Source: Epiperipatus broadwayi (taxonomy: Eukaryota > Onychophora > Udeonychophora > Euonychophora > Peripatidae). Taken from it: 64,000 nucleotides of DNA. The stretch is taken from positions 29,343,010 through 29,407,009 of the forward strand of contig JAQFVV010012394.1 in NCBI GenBank assembly GCA_028023455.1. The letters are read 5' to 3'. Position 1 is the stretch's first letter. Each line of letters begins with the position of its first letter. Position numbers and translations under genes: made by a program. This document shows, piece after piece, positions 44,221 through 55,525 of the stretch. The notes under the pieces are model-generated. The model worked only from the letters and a program-made list of their open reading frames with translations, was not told where the DNA came from and did no database searches.

Positions 44221-44929
44221 TGTATGAGAATAGGGTAATGAAAATTACTCTACAGAAATATTATCCATTAAGTTGTTTCCATCTACTTTTAATACATTGT
44301 GGAAAGATAAGAGTCCTTGAGTTTCCAAAATATTTTAATGGAGTTTGGTTTTTATTTGTGAATTCTTCATTTCATATATCGACCACTGCAGTTAGTTTAA
44401 ATTTCAAAACAATATGCTTTTGCAACCATTGGACTTTTACCTAAAGGTTAATCAACTTTCATTTATTATTCAAAATCTTGTCCCATTTGGGAAATATTTA
44501 ATTTTTTTGCAATTATATTTTTTAATTGTTAAAAAATTTATTTGTTCTATTTGTTTTCTATATTATATATGATTTAGAAATACAGTTTATTATTAAATAT
44601 TTTTAACTAATTAATTGCATAACATTGTTAATAATCAATATTTAATTAATTGTATAATTTTTTCCTGAACTTTGATTAATCGTTTAAGTACCTGAGATAT
44701 TAATCTGAATTAATCATTTTATTTTAATTTTTATTTACAACGTATAATAAAATAAAGATTTATTTATTTTTACAAGTATATCTTTTAAATAAAAACAATA
44801 AAATATCTCACGACTCTAGCTTACCCAATATTGTTCAGCAAAATATTTTCACGACAGTTAATGGTTTTCAGTTTGAGTTGGTAAGTTGATAGTAGAACAG
44901 AGAAGTGGAATATGGCTGTTGGAGGAAAG
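44221..44929. other. AT-rich DNA, nothing recognised
   Basis: A 74-codon plus frame (44220-44444) is present without family resemblance. I do not call a gene. Confidence 0.35.
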
Positions 44930-45070
44930 TACATTGAATCCTTTTGGATGCACTGCTCCAAGATACAATGTTCCTCACTAATGAAGAACGCAAGCTAGAA
45001 ACTAATCTGGAGATATTGGATTGGACAGCACTGGATAGAGATTTATATTACCATTATGTGGAATAGCTAT
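44930..45070 (+). repeat. Family A right-arm fragment (copy A7)
   Basis: TTCCTCACTAATGAAGAACGC and GAAACTAATCTGGAGATATTGG mark the arm. The core is mutated (CTAATGA, CTAATC). No mate arm was found. Confidence 0.55.
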
Positions 45071-45439
45071 CATGGAAGAAAAGAAGTTTTAAATAATCAG
45101 TGCTGGCTAAAATGTAAATAGGATAGGACACTACATTTTAATGCAAACAAATGCTTATTTTCTTTAGAGTCATATCTGAGCACTGAAAATATGTTGAGCA
45201 TTGACTCTGAGACTTTAAATCCTTGCTTATCACATAACAGTACACTAAATAAATAGAAGGCTGTGCAGTAGGAGAGTTTCTAAATAGTAGGGATATGTAA
45301 TGATATGATTTATTATTTATTTCTTTATAAATATTAAACTAAAACAAGTGCTTTTGTCTACTATATTGTCATCTATAGGAAGCTTAAATAATCAATGATG
45401 ATGAGATAGCAGTGCATTAAATCCCCATCTGCAGAGGAT

Positions 45440-45950
45440 TACTGGCATTTGTGTTTATCAATGAGGACTTGGAATTCAAGGTTGGAGATAATGCAGTTAT
45501 GCATGTAAAAACACTTTTAGTTTAATTTTTACCCTTCTAGCTAAACATTTGAAATTTTAAAACACCCTAAGATTTCAAATCAAAGCCAACCCATCTTGTC
45601 AGTTATATAGATCTGATCTTAGGTTACTAGCTATATATTTAAGCAAGCTTTAGTTCTTTACAAACTATAGAAACCATTGCTTTCTGGCCAGAAATATTAC
45701 AAATAATAAAACATCTGATTTGTTTGCCTACACAATATCTGATAAACTAAGATCAATTATTGCTTATTCTATTGTCATGTATTGAGTTAATAACATTCTG
45801 ACTAGAGGACAACAAATCCTACAATTAGAACTGAACTGAGATTACTTAAATTTATAACTACTGAGCCAGAATCAGGTTCATTTGGATCCATATCTTAGAT
45901 TATTTTGAATATCAGAATTTTAACTTGAGTAGTAAAATGGAGGTAAAGAT
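45440..45950. repeat. Diverged family A' foldback
   Basis: ATTTGAAATTTTAAAACACC, TTATATAGATCTGA and TTCAAATCAAAGCCAA recur at 48.96-49.05 and 59.74-59.85 kb. A weak inverted counterpart lies at 45800-45930. It is an old, poorly preserved relative of family A. Confidence 0.35.
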
Positions 45951-46189
45951 GGCTGCTACAATAACTTCACTACTTCCTGTTTTAAACACCAAACTTCAAA
46001 GATATAGATAAATACCAGAAATTTACTCTGGAGATAGATTTAAATGAAATACTATCTGATCATAAGTGATTGTCATGTTTATTATATATGGTTAGAATGT
46101 TGCTTTTGTTTATTATGTGCACTAAAATATGATTTATAATTATTTATATGTAAGTAAATAAATTAATAAACAATTTATTTATAAATAAA

Positions 46190-46540
46190 TATATAAAATA
46201 TTTTATAAATTTTTTTATTTTTATTTAATTTGATGAAAAATCAAAAAGCAAACTTTTTTCTTCAACCACAATTTTGTTCTTATATTTAATTTGATCTAAA
46301 ACAATGGGACATACCATACATTAATTAATTTAATCACCATTTTTAAAATTAGTGATTGAATTAATTAATTTATATACACCCCCTCACTTTTATTTGAAGT
46401 CATTTATAACAACCAAAAGTGTGCTTGAAGGAAAAAAACATTTTATTTTTATTTTTCATAAAATTAAATAAAAAAATTTTTTATAATACTTTTTCATATA
46501 TTATTTTTTAGTGTTTGGATATTTTGCAATTAATTTTTTG
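46190..46540. repeat. AT-rich MITE, family C (copy 1)
   Basis: Imperfect inverted repeats of about 58 bp (46245-46305 and 46380-46440) share TTTTTCTTCAA(C/G)CACA and AAATAAAA(G/A)TG-like blocks around a central AATCAC...GTGATT hairpin. The same structure occurs at 53.68-54.0 kb. No frame. Confidence 0.6.
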
Positions 46541-46770
46541 TAATTATTCATATTTAAGTTTAAAAACTGATTATCTAAACAATGTTATTATATTTCCAAT
46601 ATTTGAAATGAAATTCATAACATTAAAAACAAGTTTTAGTTAAACAATCAAGAAAAATGAAGATTTCATCCTTAATTTCTTTTTTTTCTATTTTAATTAG
46701 TTATAAATGCTTTTTAGTGAAGTAGTCATGAAATTCAATGAAAGTGCATTTTAAAAATATATACTGTTAG

Positions 46771-47090
46771 CCATTATGCACTACTGAAAATTTGCTGAAC
46801 AAAAATCAATGGGATTTGAAATTTATGCCACCAACACTGTTGGGGGACAGTCCTAAAATATTGCACAGTCAAACTGTATTGACATTGATACCTAACACAT
46901 ACACAAAATTTGAAGAATATATTAAAAATTCATTACAAGATTTGACCCAAACAAAAAAACAAACAATCACAATTTTTACATTCAATAAAAGCATTTAATC
47001 AAACACTGTGCAAATTTTGTGATGAAGTAATAAGTAAAAAACCTGGAATAGTTAGTAGTTTTATCTTTAACATATCTGAAATATTCACTT
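46771..47090 (+). pseudogene. Protein-like relic of unknown family, one frameshift
   Basis: Directly after TTAG (46767-46770) a frame opens with PLCTTENLLNKNQWDLKFMP and includes VLTLIPNTYTKFEEYIKNSL, ending at a stop at 46996-46998. One shift in frame continues as NQTLCKFCDEVISKKPG to about 47090. Codon usage looks genuinely coding, and the CxxC suggests the start of a zinc finger such as those of transposon-encoded DNA-binding proteins. I do not recognise the family. The frameshift argues for a transposon or pseudogene relic rather than a host exon. Confidence 0.35.
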
Positions 47091-47196
47091 GACAGGTTTA
47101 TTTATGTTTTTCTTATTGTATAAATATTTTGGTTTCTAACACTATACTGATATTTTTTTACATTCACACTACACATATTTATTATTAATTAAATAT

Positions 47197-48787
47197 GTGA
47201 TGTGATGTGATGTATTATGGCTTCTCCTTAAACGAAGTCAAGAATATCTCAGCAATTAAGCCCAGATAAACCTGTTAGCCACTTTCTTTTACATTCCCCA
47301 CTCTAAATTTACCCATAATCTGCTCTATCCCATTTCCACAACATAATTTTTGTCAACTCTATAACCTTTATATCTAAATCCCCCTTATCTTTTCCCAAAC
47401 CCAGCATAAAAACCAATAATTCACTTTCTGTATAATCACTCTTTTCATATTTATTTTTCCACAATTTCATTATATGTACCCTTTCTGTTTTCAAACATTT
47501 ACATTCAATTAACAAATGCCTAATATTTTCTATTCCTTCCTTACATAATTTACAAAATAAATCACCCATATTTTTCCATTTACACGTATATTCTTTTGTA
47601 GCTAAAGATCCCGTTCGAGCCTTAAACAATAAACTACTTTCCTTACTATTATCATATATTAACTGACACCTAATATTCTGTTTATTTCTATATATATTTA
47701 AACTCTTTTTACTCTCCATACTATTTCTCCATCTCTCTAACTCCCTAGTCTTTATTAATAAATTTATTCTTTTATCCCATTCCTTACTACTATAACACTC
47801 AATAATCCTCTTAACACAATCATCCCATCTTTTGTACAAATATACTGATATAAATTCTTTATCCAAATCTTTTGCATAGCGCATTACCTTTCTCACCCAT
47901 CTTGTTACCTGCCCTTTACTCATAACCCAATTAAATACTATTTTAGCTATTCTTTTATTATCCATAAACTGCAATCTACCAAACATTTTCATTTTACTTT
48001 TTGCATCTCTCATATGAAAACTTGACCATCCCATTTCTCCTTGAATTGCCTCCCTTGCTGTCCATATTTCTGCATCCAATGCATGTCTTCCTACTTCCCT
48101 TTGAGCTTTTTCTAAATAATCTAATATCTTTTTACTAACATATAATGCATCATTACCATATGTTAACCCTGCTACTGCAACTCCTTTCCATATAATTCTA
48201 GCTACATCATATTTATTATATGAAAATACTGTTAATTTCTTTATCAATCCCTTTCTTTTCTTTGCTTCATTTATCAATTTTTTCTCCCATTCATCCAAAT
48301 AATTTTTCTGATTACTTAAAATAATTCCCAAATAACTATATCTATTCACCACACTTAACTTAATATCTCCCAATAAAAATTCTACATCTTCTCTTTCCTC
48401 AGTATTAACCATCATTATATTTGATTTTTCTTCACTAAATTTAATCCCCATCTCTTTACCCACCCTTGCACATGTCCTCAACATAACTTCCATATTTTCT
48501 CTTTTTTCTGCACACAAAAATATATCATCTGCAAAAAAAAGACCTGACAAAATATATACTCCCTTACTACCTATTAACGGTATCTCTATCCCTCTTCCTA
48601 ATCTTTCTATTGCTCTTTCCATTTCACTCAAATACAACACAAACAAAATAGGTGACATAGGGTGTCCTTGCCTTAGTCCCACACCATTTTTAACTTTAAT
48701 TGATTCTATATTCTCTAATTGATATATATAATAATTATTTTCATATAATTTCTTAATAATATCTATTAAAGCTTCATCCATTCCCAA
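47197..48787 (-). mobile_element. Non-LTR retrotransposon, 5'-truncated, with 3' hairpin and tail
   Basis: The element starts abruptly at 48787 within the reverse transcriptase and runs to a 3' untranslated part (47308-47197). That part ends with a TTCGTTTAAGGAG hairpin block and a CATCACATCACATCAC tail. The 492-codon frame is uninterrupted, so the insertion is much younger than the RTE copies. Two other loci (26.7 and 34.3 kb) carry the same 3' end. A 3' hairpin followed by short tandem repeats is typical of LINEs whose enzyme recognises the RNA 3' end. No target duplication was identified. Confidence 0.8.
47309..48787 (-). CDS. LINE reverse transcriptase, C-terminal two thirds (partial)
   Basis: The frame begins at the wrist of the palm. 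GLRQGHPMSPILFVLYLSEM (about residues 36-55) is the RQG..SP motif, and GLFFADDIFLCAEK (about 82-95) carries the FADD catalytic aspartates. GIKFSEEKSN (about 115-124) and YSYLGIILS (about 149-157) are the next conserved blocks. The thumb and a long basic linker follow. Near the end LFCKLCKEGIENIRHLLIEC (about 414-433) forms a C-x2-C..H..C finger, as in many LINE ORF2 proteins. Endonuclease and RT fingers are missing through 5' truncation. The clade (for example CR1/L2/I-like) is not settled. It cannot be active as it stands. Confidence 0.8.
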   Translation of the reverse strand: MGMDEALIDIIKKLYENNYYIYQLENIESIKVKNGVGLRQGHPMSPILFVLYLSEMERAIERLGRGIEIPLIGSKGVYILSGLFFADDIFLCAEKRENMEVMLRTCARVGKEMGIKFSEEKSNIMMVNTEEREDVEFLLGDIKLSVVNRYSYLGIILSNQKNYLDEWEKKLINEAKKRKGLIKKLTVFSYNKYDVARIIWKGVAVAGLTYGNDALYVSKKILDYLEKAQREVGRHALDAEIWTAREAIQGEMGWSSFHMRDAKSKMKMFGRLQFMDNKRIAKIVFNWVMSKGQVTRWVRKVMRYAKDLDKEFISVYLYKRWDDCVKRIIECYSSKEWDKRINLLIKTRELERWRNSMESKKSLNIYRNKQNIRCQLIYDNSKESSLLFKARTGSLATKEYTCKWKNMGDLFCKLCKEGIENIRHLLIECKCLKTERVHIMKLWKNKYEKSDYTESELLVFMLGLGKDKGDLDIKVIELTKIMLWKWDRADYG

Positions 48788-48789
48788 CT

Positions 48790-49190
48790 TTCTACTCTAG
48801 TGCCACCTATAGAAAGATTGATTAATCAGTAATTACAAGATTATGGACATTTTAAATCTTTATCCTCAGATCAGTTTTTAACTTCTGCCTTTATCAGTAA
48901 ACTGTAAGCAATGTAGCTGGGTGTCTAGCAATTATTTTAAATTCCATTTTCTATTCTATCTGAAAGCATGAAATTCAAGACACCTTAAGGTTTTGATTTG
49001 AAGCCACTTTCTTGAACTATTATATAGATATGACTCCAGATCAGGAACTATACATTTTAGCACTCTCAATCTTTTAGATAGCATTATTCTCCATTACTTA
49101 ACTGTACTATAAGTAGGCTAGAGCAGAGAACTGTTCTTATTTTATAATATGTGATGTAAAATAAAGAATTTGTCCTACTTAATATTATTA
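48790..49190. repeat. Diverged family A' repeat
   Basis: TAGTGCCACC at the left, CAGATCAGTTTTTAACTTCTG and TTTATCAGTAAACTG correspond to a family A arm in which the core reads CTGATAA...AAAAC on the minus strand. The distal part (48960-49190) matches blocks at 45.54 and 59.74 kb and the AGAGAACTG block of 0.26-0.42 kb. The LINE at 47.2-48.8 kb ends directly at its left edge. Confidence 0.45.
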
Positions 49191-49394
49191 TTAATTTATA
49201 TGGTTATTATAAACATTTATATCTATTAGTTAATAATGATTTCAAGGCTTGCAGTTGGTAGCAACTTCTTTAGATCTATTCATCTATGAGATAGCCCATA
49301 ATTGCTATTTTGGAAGAAATAATCTACTCAGATCGTTTTATAAATGGCAGTTGATGTATTATCACTTTAATAAACAGTAGAATTGTCCTGAGTA

Positions 49395-49470
49395 GTTTGA
49401 TACAATGATAAAATGGCAGAATTTGGAGTTTGAAACCCATGAATTGCAACCCAACTCTGTCACCCCTGAT
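49395..49470 (-). repeat. tRNA-like SINE fragment
   Basis: On the minus strand GGGTGACAGAGTTGGGTTGC (A-box-like) and TGGGTTTCAAACTCC (B-box-like) occur at short spacing. It is a degenerate remnant. Confidence 0.3.
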
Positions 49471-49954
49471 GCTTACATTTTTTAAAAACTTCCAAGCAAG
49501 AGATCCATACAATTACTCTTTTAAAAGTAAAATCTATATTCCTACAATAATATTGTCTTATTATATATCCTTGAATTATAAAAAGTAGTCATGTGATTAA
49601 TTATGAGATCATGTGAATATGTAATTGACACATTGAACACAACAGATCCAATTAACTTACCAAATGAAGATTTATTTATTTAGGTGAAAACCTAGGAAAC
49701 TATTTGTGTCAACTTTTCAGGGCAATAAAACAATTATTAATATCTATCTCTAGGGAACCCAAATCCCTAATGTAGGAACAATTGTTTGATTGATATGGAG
49801 TATAGCTTATTATTGTTGATAATGATTACTTTGGGCTAAATTTCTAACAATAAATATTTTAAACTGGGAATATAAATACTTTATGCAATTTTTTAACGTT
49901 CACCAGAAAATTCTTTTTTTCTTACCACATGTTTGTCATCTAATGTAAGTTTGA
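49471..49954. other. AT-rich DNA, nothing recognised
   Basis: No supported feature. Confidence 0.4.
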
Positions 49955-50065
49955 ATAATCGATAGATGTCAGATGGGATTTAATTAGCACTACCATCTGC
50001 AATCTATTAATTACTAAAGTTTCCACTAGGTGGCAAAATGTAAAGAACAAAGAATTTGCTGCTGA
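49955..50065 (+). repeat. Family A arm end, diverged
   Basis: GATGGGATTTAATTAGCACTA, AATCTATTAATTACT and CCACTAGGTGGCA follow the order of the outer third of the family A right arm (GGGATTTTATGCAC, CATTGATTACTCTGG, TGGGTGGCA). Confidence 0.4.
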
Positions 50066-50879
50066 ATAGCATGATGTAAGCAAGGGTCATATGATTAATG
50101 CTTTTCTGTTTTATACCTTAAATTTAGTTATCTGATCTGAGTTTTTCCCACTATTTAAAATTAGATGTTTTATGAAAAAAAAAATAGAAATTCAGGAAAT
50201 AATCAGTTATTTATGATAATAATTCATATATTAACATTTATTTATTTTAAAATATATATACATATTTTAAGTTCTAACAGAATTGGAAAAAAAATAGCTT
50301 TACCGTATGGGTTTTTTTAATTCTTAAAAACCATTAGTAAAACCATTAGTAACTAGAAAAACATCATTTATATTTTTTAATAACAATAGAATTAAAATAA
50401 ATAAAAATGAAATGGAAAAATAGACTTTTAAAATAAATAAAAATATACTTTTCCGCTTGGCAAACAAAATGTACATAATTCCTATTACATTGTGCAGTGA
50501 GCCATTCAAGTATAAAAATAAAAAATAAAATTATAGTCTCATTATCATTAATAATAAATTATTAAACGGGACTTAAGCATACCAAAGAAATAACTAATAC
50601 AAATTAATTTCGGTCCAGGGCAGAATCTTTGTAAGTAAAATGAATGCAAATAGTACCATTGCCAGCTGGGACTGAAATGGATCTGAGAAAGATTAATTTT
50701 TCTGCGAATGACAATTTATGATCAAAACCAAAAAAGTAATATTGTTTCCAATTACTTGGAAACAAATTATATAATGCTTTATATTTAAAAATATATCTGA
50801 ATGAATTCATTTGTTGTGTTTATATGTGAATTAATATATATATAATAAATACAGATTCGTGATGTATTTATTAATGATA
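50066..50879. other. AT-rich DNA, nothing recognised
   Basis: No supported feature; chance frames only. Confidence 0.4.
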
Positions 50880-51390
50880 TTTATAATGCTTATACTCCAC
50901 CTAGTTTCTAGTTCTAGTATGAACTATAAAAGAAGGGACTGCATGTGCCTCTCTAGGTTTTAGCTAGTGCTTCTGGCTGTTCTATGACAGCCAGTTTCAT
51001 TTTTAGATACTTGACAGTTTGCTTCATGTCAGCATTTGAGTTCCAGAAGTTTCCAGCCCTAAACATGGGCTTACCTTGCGGTATCAACTGGTTAGCATAA
51101 CAGCTATTGTCTGGAGAATATCATTTGTGTCTTTCAGCTATGTGACAGCAGTTCTCTGGTTTTACCTTCAAAAAGTTTAACTATTTATTACCAGATTCTC
51201 ATCCCTAATGTAAACATTTGAACTCAATGACCATCATCACCTATTGGCATGCTCTTGCCATTTCTATGCTTTATCTATTTGTATATGCATTGGTTCAAGG
51301 TGAAGAACGCTCAATCTGATCTAAATAAGAAAGGATCTGTACTAGTCCATTATTTAAAAGTAAGTTGATATATGACATCTTTATATAAAA
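50880..51390 (+). repeat. Dispersed repeat, family D (copy 1)
   Basis: Aligns by eye with 58.40-58.93 kb over about 500 bp in the same orientation. Shared landmarks are a TATAAAA box followed by GGGAC (50925-50941), CTAG-CTGTNNNATGACAGC, TTCCAG, a GACTATTTAT-like block, CAT(C)CATGATNAAAGTAA-like DNA, TCTATTNATNCATACATTGGT and a CTAGTTCATTATTTNAAGG end. No coding frame is shared. Presence of a TATA box and fixed length would fit a solo LTR, but terminal TG/CA and target duplications were not identified. Confidence 0.55.
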
Positions 51391-51671
51391 TATTCATCAC
51401 AAGAAGAGAAACAGTTTGTATGTATGAGATTTAATAAATTACACACTTCTCTTTAGATTTATCATGGACATAAATCTATACTGTCATGTTCTTTTGTGCT
51501 ATTGTACTTACAGTCAGAGTTTAAGGTAACTGACTCAAAAAAGTAATAAAAATTACTTCAGTTAAAATATAGTTGATTTAAATTATTGAAACATACTTAC
51601 ATCATATAAATAATGGAAAAATATAGAATGTGGCAGATTTATAAAATGAAAATGACCTGACTTTTCTGTAG

Positions 51672-51803
51672 GTATTTAAAGATCCATCTAAAAAAATAGA
51701 TGCAGAACTCTATTTATATTTTGAAGATTTAATAAAAATGGTGCATGAAGAAAAATGTAATCCACCAGACAAAAAGGAAATCTACTGCGAAAAAAAAACC
51801 TAG
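51672..51803 (+). CDS. Exon-like segment with stop, unidentified
   Basis: A pyrimidine-rich stretch ending in CTGTAG (51666-51671) is followed directly by an open frame of 43 codons ending in TAG (51801-51803). The peptide includes VFKDPSKKIDAELYLYFEDL and EEKCNPPDKKEIYC. Composition and codons look coding, and the frame is closed just upstream by the TAG of the would-be acceptor, as expected for a terminal exon. I do not recognise it. A LINE C-terminal relic starts about 80 bp downstream, so a transposon origin is also possible. Confidence 0.3.
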   Translation, partial: VFKDPSKKIDAELYLYFEDLIKMVHEEKCNPPDKKEIYCEKKT

Positions 51804-51879
51804 AGCCCAATCAACAGGAAACCATCCCATAACTTGAATATTATTTTTTGCAATAGTAGTTCTGAAATATAATATGATC

Positions 51880-52580
51880 ACATACTATTTAGGATTGACC
51901 TCAGATCATAATCTAACCTATTTACTTATTTATCTAAGGTTAGACATAACCTATTTGAAAAGCTTGCAGGTATTATTAGGGGATGTGATGCAAGCATGGC
52001 AAGTGCGATTTCTTGACACTCAATTAAATATGATCATAAAAAATATTACTCATGTACTTAAATATATTCCTGTGCAGTGGTTTTGTTTTTTACATAGTCC
52101 ACTAGATATCACAGAAAAGTTGCCTTACAGAAAATGTATAAAAACTGTTTAAAAAATCAAACTTGTCAATAGTACAAGATATAGTTTTGCCACCTAAAAA
52201 TCTAATCACGGTTCCCACTGTGTTCAACCAAAAATGTACATTCAAAAATTGTTAAAAAATGAAATTCTTATAAGATTCCAAATTTTTTTTGTCTAGATTT
52301 AACAATAAAAATAGCTGGGTTAGATATTTCTGGATTCAACTAAAGCCTTATCAACAGATTCAGGACAACCCATGGGCATCAAACTCCTCTGTTTCACAAA
52401 TTGAATTTATCAGCCACTATTATTTGTAATTGTGAACAAATACAAACTATTAACCATGTTATTAATGGCTGTCAGATTTATATAATCCAAAAACAAGATA
52501 GAAGAATGTTATAAAGTCATTAGATACCCAATTGTCTGGTTGGAATCTTTACGGGTTTCTTTATGACATATTGTTAATAG
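51880..52580 (+). pseudogene. LINE C-terminal region relic (third LINE type)
   Basis: Broken frames contain a LFEKLAGIIRG segment (the family block reads LLRKLAGTSWGA), DTQLNMIIKNITHVLK (family: VDxxLNxxxRxITGxLK) and, near 52350-52480, INRFRTTHG and TINHVINGCQI (family: LNRFRTGHG...TMDHIVxECP). These blocks follow the reverse transcriptase in a jockey/CR1-like group of LINEs. Many stops and shifts show it is old. Its strand and family differ from the 47-48.8 kb LINE. Confidence 0.6.
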
Positions 52581-53679
52581 TTAATCTCTCTACATTAATA
52601 AATATGAATAATTAGCAATTTAACTGTAAATACATCAAACATAACAAAGCCTATATTAACTGAAGATGGGAATTTTGTCTTCATTTTAGAGTTTTCCACT
52701 TTTAAAAAAACTTTTTGAGAAATATAGGATATACTTGGAAAGATTATAACTTGATCTGAATGTAATCTTCATGATATGTGGAGGCTCACCCATCATAGAT
52801 ATTACCATTAACTTCAGATATTTTGATATTAAGATAATTGGAATACTTTTATCAGCAAAAAACTTGCCAACAAATATGAACTAAGTATTGATAAATGTAT
52901 TATTATTATTTGACCTTCAAAAATAAAGCTAGTCATAATGCTAACCATTAATGTTTAAAGCCATTAGTTATGTGTCAGCATAAATCAACTGTATATAAAT
53001 GGTTAATTTTCACTTTTATTTAACTTAAAACTTCTGTTTGTTTGTTATTTGGTTAATATACTTCTATCTAATGGATTTTCTTCAAATTTTGTACACATGT
53101 TAGGCACTGATGATAATGTGTTATGGCATTTAAATATTACAGGATTTTCCAAGTGGTTGTCCAGTCTAACAGTATTAATAAGCCAGCTCAATAAGTTTTT
53201 AACAATGCATAATAGATGAAAATATATATATTTTAAAATATGTAAATGTGGAGATCATACCAATAGCTCACCAATAGCTCAAACAAGCTCTTAATTGAGC
53301 TATTGTTACACTCTATATTACATATTTGTAAATACAAGCCTATAAAAGCAATGTCATGCTATGTATGGCTTGCTTTATTGATTTTTTAAAAATGTGCTAA
53401 AAGCATTTACAGTTAATTAAAATAGGAAAAAAAAACAAGTAGAAGCTGAAATCTTAATTTCACTCGATTAACTAAAAGTTGCTTTTTAAAAATATCACCT
53501 TCACAAACCAAAACAAATCTTGCAACAAATTTTTAATGGATATGTGAATTTCATTTCAAAATTTAAATATATATCAACATTGATTACATTCTTAGTTTGT
53601 AAATTTGAATATGAATAGTTACAAAAAGTCTGTTGCAAAATATCTGAATACTAAGAGATAAAAATATAATATATATATA
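52581..53679. other. AT-rich DNA, nothing recognised
   Basis: A short inverted AATAGCTCA/TGAGCTATT pair near 53265-53305 is the only structure noted. Confidence 0.4.
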
Positions 53680-54005
53680 TATATAAATATTTTATAAAAA
53701 ATGTTTTTAATTAATCTGAAGATGTACTAAAAATCAAATAAATAATTTTTGTTTCAACCACAATTTTGGTTGTTGAATTTAACTTGAAATAAAATGTGTG
53801 GCATCCATAAACTATGTAATTCAATCACTATTTTTAAAACTAGTGATTGGATCAATTAATATATGAACCCTCCCACTTTTATTTCAAGTTAAATATACTA
53901 ATCCAAATTGTGAAAAAAAAAAAACATTTTTATTTCTTTTATAATGCTTTACTGGTCAGATTAAATAAAAAAGATTTTTTATAAAATACTTTTTGTGTGT
54001 TGTTT
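53680..54005. repeat. AT-rich MITE, family C (copy 2)
   Basis: Inverted repeats (53735-53790 and 53875-53930) share TTTCAACCACAATTTTGG-like and AACTTGAAATAAAA-like blocks around a central AATCACTATTTTTAAAACTAG hairpin. This is the same design and orientation as 46.19-46.54 kb. Confidence 0.6.
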
Positions 54006-54049
54006 TTAAACAAATATTTAATTACTTAGTCAATTATCATTTAATTAAT

Positions 54050-54285
54050 ATTGAATACAAAGAACGGACTTGGATGAGAGAACAAACAGATATCATTGAA
54101 AGAAATAAGAGATTGAAATGGAACAGAATTTGGATGTATTTCTAAAAGAGAGGATAATAAAAGAATAATAAACTCGATCTCAAGAAACTGTAAAAAACCT
54201 AGAAAGAGACCATATGTGAAATGGATAAATGTCATGAGGAAGTTTGTCTGTATGATATGGAGAATGGTTGAAAATGATGATGTCA
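54050..54285 (+). mobile_element. RTE/BovB-clade LINE, 3' end fragment
   Basis: A degraded block follows the order of the RTE C-terminus. It holds an ACAAACAGATATCATTGAAAG segment, a RKRPYVKWIN-like stretch and a GGTTGAAAATGATGATG end. A deletion removes the CTTCATCCTGCAG block. Confidence 0.6.
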
Positions 54286-54864
54286 TTCTATGATTAACAT
54301 AATGGCTGCTTTACATACGTGTCTTACTATAAATATGTAAACTCAATATTTGATGTTAATTTTTAAAAAGCAGGGCCAAATTTCAACTGCTGCTCATTAA
54401 AAGAAACAACCTGGATTTGAAATTTGTAATGTTACTGAGTTATAAAATTTTGTTCAGAAGTGTCTGTGAATAAATGTAAATATGTTCTGTAGTTCTCTTA
54501 CAGTATCATTAACATCTTATATCATTTGGTGCATTATACTTTGGAACCAAATTTCCATGGATTATGGTCAAGTCTGTCACTTCAAAGTTTACATTTTTAT
54601 GAACTGCTGAACAAGAAATTATTTAATTGTTTGCTCTATGTGGTTAGCTGTAGTAGTAGAGTCAAATTCTGGAGCTCAATAGTAATAAGCATGACCCACT
54701 TTTTCATGCTCAAATTTCTTAAAACTTCTAAGCTATTATTAGTTCCTTGATTAAAAGCAAAAATATCATTTGCATATTTAAACAATAAAATGAATTAAAA
54801 GCTTTATAGGCATTTGTTAAATTCAAAGTTATGAGTTAAATGACTTTAAGGAATATTTAAATAT
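54286..54864. other. AT-rich DNA, nothing recognised
   Basis: A 74-codon plus-strand frame (54526-54750) shows no family. No gene called. Confidence 0.35.
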
Positions 54865-55345
54865 GTTATTCAAACAGGCAAAACTCTCCATACAGTAATG
54901 TCACTCAGTGTCAGCCAGAGTAATCAATGGATTCCAGAAGGGTTGTGCATAAAATCCTCATCTAGTGTCCACTTATCCAATATCCCCAGACTAGTTTCTG
55001 ACTTGTGGACTTCATCAGTGAGGAGTGATAAGCTATTGAGCTTAGATTGAAAATAGTATTGTTTTCAAATTTTATTCTCATAGTTTTGTAGTTAAGATGA
55101 AAGGTGGCTGCTGGAGAGTTGCATTAGATCCTAAGATCTAGGTGCAGTGCTTTCAGAGCCAAGGCTCCTCACTGACGAAGGCCACAAGCCAGAAACTAGC
55201 ATGGAGATATTGGATGAGTAGGCACTAGATAGGGATTTTATGCATAAACCTTCTGGCATCCATTGATTACTCTGGATGGCACTGAGTGGCACTACTGTAT
55301 GCAGAGTTTTACCTGTTTTAATAACAGTTATGTGCAAGCATAAGT
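54865..55345. repeat. Foldback element, family A (copy A8) with spacer
   Basis: The left arm (54865-55035), the family spacer (55036-55125) and the right arm (55130-55345) are all present, making this one of the most complete copies. On the minus strand of the left arm CTGATGA (55012-55018) and GAAA (54995-54998), CTAGTC, and a 6-bp stem I (TCCTCA with TGGGGA) are kept, but stem II does not pair well. The right arm core is mutated (CTGACGA, CTAGCA). Confidence 0.75.
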
Positions 55346-55525
55346 ATATGTGTGGGAGATGATGATCTGGATCAATTGATGAGTGCTGGGTCAACATAAA
55401 ATACATATATTGGAGATCATTTATGTTTTTCACATGGGTGTGGTCATGTGTATCAGTTGTATGACATAGAGTGAATAGCTAAAGGGAGCTTAAGAGCCTG
55501 GGTTCCAAATCCCCTATATTACATT
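55345..55525 (+). repeat. Family B unit, hammerhead core mutated
   Basis: The unit directly follows the family A copy. Stem I partners GATGATCT and AGATCAT are intact, but CTGATGA reads TTGATGA and GAAA reads AAAA. The tRNA-like arm ends with CTGGGTTCCAAATCCCC, a B-box derivative. Likely inactive. Confidence 0.6.
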
